Positions 5,276 through 9,557 of a stretch of DNA of 9,557 nt are shown piece after piece. The notes under the pieces are model-generated. The model saw only the letters and a program-made list of their open reading frames with translations, was not told the origin of the DNA and made no database searches. The stretch is taken from NCBI GenBank assembly GCA_947305255.1, contig CAMZDE010000033.1, positions 1 to 9,557 on the forward strand, read 5' to 3'. Within the stretch, counting starts at the first letter, position 1, and each line of letters begins with the position of its first letter. Source of the DNA: an uncultured Alphaproteobacteria bacterium (GTDB lineage: Bacteria; Pseudomonadota; Alphaproteobacteria; Rs-D84). A program made the position numbers and the translations under genes.

Positions 5276-6097
5276 ATGACTTGGACAATAGTAATCTTGG
5301 TCGCGGCGATTGCTCTGTATATGTTTGGCGGTTCTATCGTTAAACACGACGGCAAGAAACCAGAGGCTAAGGCTTTCATCATGCACAAAGGTATCTCTGT
5401 AATCGCAATTGTATTGATTGCTGGTTGTGTGTGCCGTTTGTGGACGCCTGTGTATTTGGTAAATGTTAATCCTGTAATCTTGCAGGATATGGTTACTTCT
5501 ATGCAGGAACAACAAGAAGAAGAAAAAAACAAAGAAGTTCGCAGATATGTTTCCAAACATATGGACGAAATGATTGGTGGCGCACCAATTGCGGGTAATG
5601 TTGAAGCCAAGAAAACAATATTCTTGTTCTCGGATTATTCTTGCCCATATTGCCGCCGTGTTCATTCTGAATTGTCCCGTGTTTTGGCAGAACGTGATGA
5701 TGTTCGCGTAGTATTGAAAAACTTCTCTATCCATGGTGTGTTGTCTGATGCACCAGCTAAGGCTGTGATTGCTGCAAAATTGCAAGGCAATGACAAAGCC
5801 GCAGCGTTAGATAAATTGTTGATGGATGAAGAATATTACACCCAAGACGATTTGAAAAAACAAGACAAATTGGCAGGTATTATCGATGCTAATGTTATGA
5901 AATTGGCTAAAAAAGCTGGTTTGGACACAAAGAAATTAGCAGAAGATATGAAAGGCGCAGCTGTGGCAGAAGAATTGAGAAATGTTCGTGATTTGGCACA
6001 ACGTTTCGAAATTCGTGGAACACCATACCTGATTATTGGTACAGAAGCGTTCCCAGGTGCGATTCCATATGCCAGAATTATGGAAGCATTGGATTAA
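5276..6097 (+). CDS. Membrane-anchored DsbA-family thiol:disulfide oxidoreductase
   Basis: 273 residues from the ATG at 5276, chosen for AAAGGAG six nt upstream; an in-frame ATG at 5252 lies upstream of that site and is unlikely. Two hydrophobic helices, about 2-19 and 39-62, flank a Lys/His-rich loop that should be cytoplasmic, placing the C-terminal domain in the periplasm. An acidic, Gln/Glu-rich linker (70-90) follows. The thioredoxin-like domain starts near 111 and has FSDYSCPYCRRVH with the active site C123-P-Y-C126, a helical insert (about 165-240) and the cis-Pro loop RGTPYLIIG (Thr249-Pro250). CPYC with cis-Pro preceded by Thr is seen in DsbA/DsbC/ScsC-type enzymes. It probably introduces or repairs disulfides in exported proteins. 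Whether it oxidises or isomerises is not decided. Two more cysteines (C51, C53) lie in the second helix. A terminator shared with polA follows. Confidence 0.88.
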   Translation: MTWTIVILVAAIALYMFGGSIVKHDGKKPEAKAFIMHKGISVIAIVLIAGCVCRLWTPVYLVNVNPVILQDMVTSMQEQQEEEKNKEVRRYVSKHMDEMIGGAPIAGNVEAKKTIFLFSDYSCPYCRRVHSELSRVLAERDDVRVVLKNFSIHGVLSDAPAKAVIAAKLQGNDKAAALDKLLMDEEYYTQDDLKKQDKLAGIIDANVMKLAKKAGLDTKKLAEDMKGAAVAEELRNVRDLAQRFEIRGTPYLIIGTEAFPGAIPYARIMEALD

Positions 6098-6117
6098 TTG
6101 ATCCATTCGATATAAAA

Positions 6118-6143
6118 ACACCCGCAATCGCGGGTGTTTTTTT
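6118..6143. terminator. Bidirectional intrinsic terminator between the DsbA-like gene and polA
   Basis: A perfect 8-bp stem (ACACCCGC 6118-6125 with GCGGGTGT 6130-6137) and an AATC loop are followed by T6137-6143 and preceded by A6114-6118. Read on the minus strand, the A-run becomes the T-tail. The hairpin therefore stops both convergent genes, whose stops lie 20 and 5 bp away. Confidence 0.93.
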
Positions 6144-6148
6144 GTGTT

Positions 6149-8923
6149 TTATTTATCCCAAATCGGAGAGATGATTGATTCGGCAACCAATGGCACAGAC
6201 AATTTTGTGACGTTTTCCATTGCTGTTTTGATTAAATCGGCAAAATGTTGTGCGTCCGCTTCGCTGCATTCAAATATGATTTCATCATGCACTTGAAGCA
6301 GCATTTTGATTTTGTCGGAATTTGGAATAACAATTTTATTGTGAATATCCACCATTGCGCGCCGCATTATGTCCGCTTCGAATCCTTGGATTGGGGCATT
6401 TATCGCGGCACGTGCAGCGTATCCGCGCAGGCGTGGTGTGCGTGCCTCTGGGATTTCAACGCGGCGATGCCATGGTGTATAAACGCAATAGTGTTCAAAT
6501 ACATAGTTCGTTACGTAATCAATATATTCTTTGATTTCTGGTAATTCTGCCATGTATGAATCAATAATCTTTTTCGCTTCGTCACGAGAAATGTTCAATT
6601 GTCCTGCCAATCCAAACGGCGATATCCCGTAAATAATAGAAAAATTGATTGTTTTTGCCGCGCGTCGTAAATCTTTGGGTACGGGGGCATTATTTGGGAT
6701 ATGAAATATTTTTCGTGCAGTTTGTTCATGAATGTCCAAGCCATGATTAAATGTTTCTTTGAACATTTTGACATTTGCGACATCTGCCAATAACCTTAAT
6801 TGGATTTGTGAATAATCCACCGATATCAAAGTATTCCCAGATGCGGCAATAAAACATTTTCTGATTTCTTCGCCTAGTTCGGTTTTAATAGGGATATTCT
6901 GTAGATTTGGATTGCGACTGGACAGGCGGCCTGTGTTTGTGCTGGTCTGTAAATACGTCGTGTGTATGCGACCGTCGCTTGCTATTTGATGTGGCAATGC
7001 ATCTGCATATGTTCCTGCCAGTTTAGAAACCGATCGCCAATTCAAAATCTTTTCTATGACCGGATGAGAATCGGCCAATTCGTTCAATGTATCGGCATCG
7101 GTCGAACGGTTCTTTTTGGTTGGCAATTTTAATTCGTCAAATAATATAGTTGCCAATTGTTTCGGACTGGCGATATTAAATTCATGGCCGATTATTTGAT
7201 ATATCTCTGATTCCAGATTTGATAATTGTTTATGGAAAATATTAGACAATCGATTTAATTTTTCCCGATTGACCGTTATACCATTCCTTTCCATTTCACA
7301 CAAAATAGGGCAAAGCGGCAAATCGCATGTTTCGTATAATTCTTTTAATTCTGAATTTGCATCTAATTGTGGGCGCATCAATTTATAAAGTGCCGCACAG
7401 ACGACAGAATCTTCGCCGGAATATTTTGTTGCGATATCAATTGGCAGTGTTTCAAAATGCCTATCGCAATCTTTGATTTTTTCATCAAATAAATCGCTGA
7501 ATTTTATATTTGTATGATTCAAATATTTTTCAGCCAATTCATCAAGTCCGTGTCCATGCAAAGTGCCATGCAACGCGTACGATAATAACATAGTGTCATC
7601 GTATGGCGCAATTTTAGAAATATCCCAACCTTCGTTATTCAAAATGTGCAAATCGTATTTCAGATTATGTGCGATTTTTGTTATTTTTGGGTTTGTGAAT
7701 ATTGGCCATAATTTTTTATGAACGATATCTATTGATAATTGGTTTTGCATTGGTGCATCGTCACCAAACAAATCCATAGATTTTGTTTTGTGTCGTATTG
7801 GAATATATGCGCCATGTGCGTCATCATATGCCAACGAAAGCCCGACAATTTTATCGGTGATTTGATTAAATCCTGTTGTTTCTGTATCGAAAGCCAGAAT
7901 ATTCGTGATATGTGATAAAAATTCGTCCAGTTCAGATTCAGTGGATATAGTTACTAAATTCATTTCTGGTAATTTTGATTCGGTATGTTTTGTGTTTTCA
8001 GGAATTTCAACAACAGGGCATACTGATTTTTCATATTCTGTTATTTGTGGGGTGCAACTATTTGTTTCGTTTGGGAATAATTTATTAATTTTTTCGACCA
8101 AAGATTTGCTTTCGATTTTTTCTTTGACGAAATTTAATGCGGCAGATTTATCAAAACAAAAAGGTTGAATTTGTAATCCATCTAAATCTACATCGCGTTT
8201 TAATGTGACCAATTGTTTTGAAATATACGCTGAATCGCGGTTGTCGCGTAACAGATTACGAATGCGTTCGTTTTTGACCGATTCTAGATTCGCATATAAA
8301 TTGTCCAATGTTCCAAATTCAGAAATAAATTCAGCAGCCTTTTTAGGCCCAATACCGGGGACCCCCGGAACATTATCAGACGAATCGCCCATCAAAGACT
8401 GAACATCAATAACCTGATTTGGTTTGACACCGAATTTATCAAAAACCTGAGGTTCACGGATTTCAATTTGTTTCATGCCGTCATAAAGAAAAACACAATC
8501 TGATACCAATTGCATTAAATCTTTGTCACCTGTGATTATACGAATGCCACCAGAAATATCGCAATTGTTTGTTGCGATTGTTGCGATTACATCATCTGCT
8601 TCGACATTTGGAATGCAAAGCACGGGCATCCCCATTGCGTGCGCGCCAATTCGTATCAATTCAGATTGAACCAATAAATCCGCAGGCGTTTCAGAACGGT
8701 TAGCCTTGTATTGTGGATAAATGCTTTGACGGAAACTGATTCTTGATGCGTCGAACACGCATACAAAAGAATCGTTTTCTTTGGCGGCCGCCAGTATGGG
8801 TAAAATCATATTAAAGAACCCATAAACCGCGCCAACCGGCATTCCGTCAGAACGTGTCAAATTCGCATGCACGCCATAGTATGCACGAAATACCAAAGAA
8901 TTTCCGTCAATCAATGTAAGCAT
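6149..8923 (-). CDS. polA: DNA polymerase I with all three activities
   Basis: 924 residues, the full family length. Pol I removes RNA primers and fills gaps in lagging-strand synthesis and repair. The 5' nuclease covers 1-290: LIDGNSL with Asp6, YKANR (72-76), EADD (108-111), TGDKDL (131-136) and GDSSDNVPGVPGIGPKKA (179-196). The 3'-5' proofreading domain covers about 320-520: FDTETTGF with Asp346/Glu348, HNLKYD (Asp424) and YSGED (Tyr501/Asp505), so it looks active. The polymerase covers 530-924: TGRLSSRNPNLQNIP (664-678), motif A VDYSQIQLR with Asp703, motif B RRAAKTINFSIIYG with Arg753, Lys757, Phe761 and Tyr765, and motif C QVHDE with His879, Asp880 and Glu881. Two departures from the usual consensus are Gln708 in place of the steric-gate Glu and Ser762 in place of Gly. 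The ATG at 8923 has AAAAGGA 5 nt upstream. The gene is probably co-transcribed with the outer-membrane gene 22 bp upstream. Confidence 0.97.
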   Translation of the reverse strand: MLTLIDGNSLVFRAYYGVHANLTRSDGMPVGAVYGFFNMILPILAAAKENDSFVCVFDASRISFRQSIYPQYKANRSETPADLLVQSELIRIGAHAMGMPVLCIPNVEADDVIATIATNNCDISGGIRIITGDKDLMQLVSDCVFLYDGMKQIEIREPQVFDKFGVKPNQVIDVQSLMGDSSDNVPGVPGIGPKKAAEFISEFGTLDNLYANLESVKNERIRNLLRDNRDSAYISKQLVTLKRDVDLDGLQIQPFCFDKSAALNFVKEKIESKSLVEKINKLFPNETNSCTPQITEYEKSVCPVVEIPENTKHTESKLPEMNLVTISTESELDEFLSHITNILAFDTETTGFNQITDKIVGLSLAYDDAHGAYIPIRHKTKSMDLFGDDAPMQNQLSIDIVHKKLWPIFTNPKITKIAHNLKYDLHILNNEGWDISKIAPYDDTMLLSYALHGTLHGHGLDELAEKYLNHTNIKFSDLFDEKIKDCDRHFETLPIDIATKYSGEDSVVCAALYKLMRPQLDANSELKELYETCDLPLCPILCEMERNGITVNREKLNRLSNIFHKQLSNLESEIYQIIGHEFNIASPKQLATILFDELKLPTKKNRSTDADTLNELADSHPVIEKILNWRSVSKLAGTYADALPHQIASDGRIHTTYLQTSTNTGRLSSRNPNLQNIPIKTELGEEIRKCFIAASGNTLISVDYSQIQLRLLADVANVKMFKETFNHGLDIHEQTARKIFHIPNNAPVPKDLRRAAKTINFSIIYGISPFGLAGQLNISRDEAKKIIDSYMAELPEIKEYIDYVTNYVFEHYCVYTPWHRRVEIPEARTPRLRGYAARAAINAPIQGFEADIMRRAMVDIHNKIVIPNSDKIKMLLQVHDEIIFECSEADAQHFADLIKTAMENVTKLSVPLVAESIISPIWDK

Positions 8924-8945
8924 TTAATTCCTTTTGATTTCTTGT

Positions 8946-9515
8946 TTAGAATATATAACGCATTTTAATACGCGCATTATATTCCATCAAATCAGGTGTT
9001 GTATTTGTTGCTTCGATTTTATAAATGTCTGGGGCGTATAATACGCGACCTTCGACATCGAATTTGATTGGAACCGCCAAAATGTCAATCGTTGCACCCA
9101 ACATTCCTTGGTATGCGGCGGTTGAATGTATGTCGTATTTGGTCTTTATTTGGGTATTCGCATCAGTAAATTCGTGTTTGCCACCAAATACTGTTCCGAT
9201 ACCTGCGCCAATATATGGCATAATCAATGTAGACGGCACTTTGAAATATGCGTTCACCATAATTGCGCTTGTATCTAAATCTTGTGAATCAATATAATTA
9301 TATTCGCCTTCAACTCTGAATACAGGGATATCGACACCTGCAATTGCCCCCAGCAAGCGGGATGTTGATGTATCGTGTTCGTTTGATGAGAATATTGTCT
9401 GGCCACCAACACCGACCATACCGCCGACATAGAAGTCTGCGACCACACTTGCATTCGCAGCCGATGCGATAACCAACGAAGCGATAGAAATTAAAGATAT
9501 TGAATTTATTTTCAT
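8946..9515 (-). CDS. Outer-membrane beta-barrel (porin-like) protein
   Basis: 189 residues. A signal peptide (MKINSISLISIASLVIASAANA, cleavage after A22) is followed by alternating amphipathic strands such as FYVGGMVGVGGQTIF, VFRVEGEYNYI and LIMPYIGAGIGTVFGG. The very C-terminal residue is Phe after an aromatic/basic strand (KMRYIF), the signal recognised by the BAM assembly machine. The size and strand pattern suggest an 8-stranded barrel of the small OmpA-like / surface-antigen type found in alphaproteobacteria. The ligand or role is unknown. There are no cysteines in the mature part. The ATG at 9515 has AAAGGAG (9522-9528) 6 nt upstream. It leads polA by 22 bp, with no terminator seen between. 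Confidence 0.85.
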   Translation of the reverse strand: MKINSISLISIASLVIASAANASVVADFYVGGMVGVGGQTIFSSNEHDTSTSRLLGAIAGVDIPVFRVEGEYNYIDSQDLDTSAIMVNAYFKVPSTLIMPYIGAGIGTVFGGKHEFTDANTQIKTKYDIHSTAAYQGMLGATIDILAVPIKFDVEGRVLYAPDIYKIEATNTTPDLMEYNARIKMRYIF

Positions 9516-9535
9516 ATTTTTCTCCTTTATATGAT

Positions 9536-9541
9536 ATTATA
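9536..9541 (-). promoter_or_regulatory. Consensus -10 box of the outer-membrane protein gene
   Basis: TATAAT on the minus strand at 9541-9536. A matching -35 would fall beyond the window end (about 9559-9564). The expected start near 9529 gives a leader of only about 14 nt that begins at the ribosome site, similar to the PpiD-like promoter. Confidence 0.5.
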
Positions 9542-9557
9542 GTATAAAACAAAGGTG

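Noticed and set aside
5141..5785. A 214-codon open frame on the minus strand opposite the recO end and the DsbA-like gene
   Set aside because: It is antisense to two well-supported genes, has no ribosome site, and has a composition (His, Asn, Phe, Cys rich) typical of a reverse reading of real coding sequence.

Overview
The window looks like chromosomal DNA from an AT-leaning, gut-type alphaproteobacterium with a compact genome. This is an inference. It rests on the divergent tpiA / PpiD-like gene pair, on single-copy housekeeping genes packed at short spacing, on a bile-salt-hydrolase-family gene, and on small secreted and outer-membrane proteins. The secreted protein and the two-helix DsbA-like protein remind me of uncultured gut Alphaproteobacteria, but I cannot name a genus from sequence alone. 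No mobile element, CRISPR array, tRNA or rRNA was seen.

Layout. 1-651 (+) is the 3' two thirds of a choloylglycine hydrolase / penicillin V acylase gene, cut by the window edge. It ends at a terminator (699-723) shared with a convergent gene. 736-1317 (-) encodes a small secreted protein with a phage-tail-fibre or trimeric-adhesin flavour. Upstream of it on the same strand, 1360-1600 holds a promoter, a strongly structured RNA of about 175 nt and an intrinsic terminator. This is either a free-standing small RNA or a transcription-attenuating leader of the secreted-protein gene. 1601-1720 holds two further strong hairpins. 1721-3015 (-) is a tpiA-grpE operon. Divergent from it, 3081-4493 (+) is a membrane-anchored PpiD/SurA-like periplasmic chaperone, closed by a terminator. 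recO (4555-5202, +) follows, with a consensus -10 box so close to its ATG that the mRNA should be leaderless. 5276-6097 (+) is a membrane-tethered DsbA-family thiol oxidoreductase. A bidirectional terminator (6118-6143) separates it from the convergent polA (6149-8923, -), which is led by an outer-membrane beta-barrel gene (8946-9515, -) 22 bp upstream.

Functional themes. Envelope protein folding is served by the PpiD-like chaperone and the DsbA-like oxidoreductase, with the outer-membrane barrel and secreted protein as plausible clients. DNA replication and repair are served by PolA and RecO, cytosolic folding by GrpE, glycolysis by TpiA, and amide hydrolysis in a host-gut setting by the choloylglycine hydrolase. 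The points most worth a second look are the 1383-1594 RNA element with two mutually exclusive foldings that include the terminator, the leaderless recO promoter, and a PolA whose motif A carries Gln where the family nearly always has the Glu steric-gate residue.
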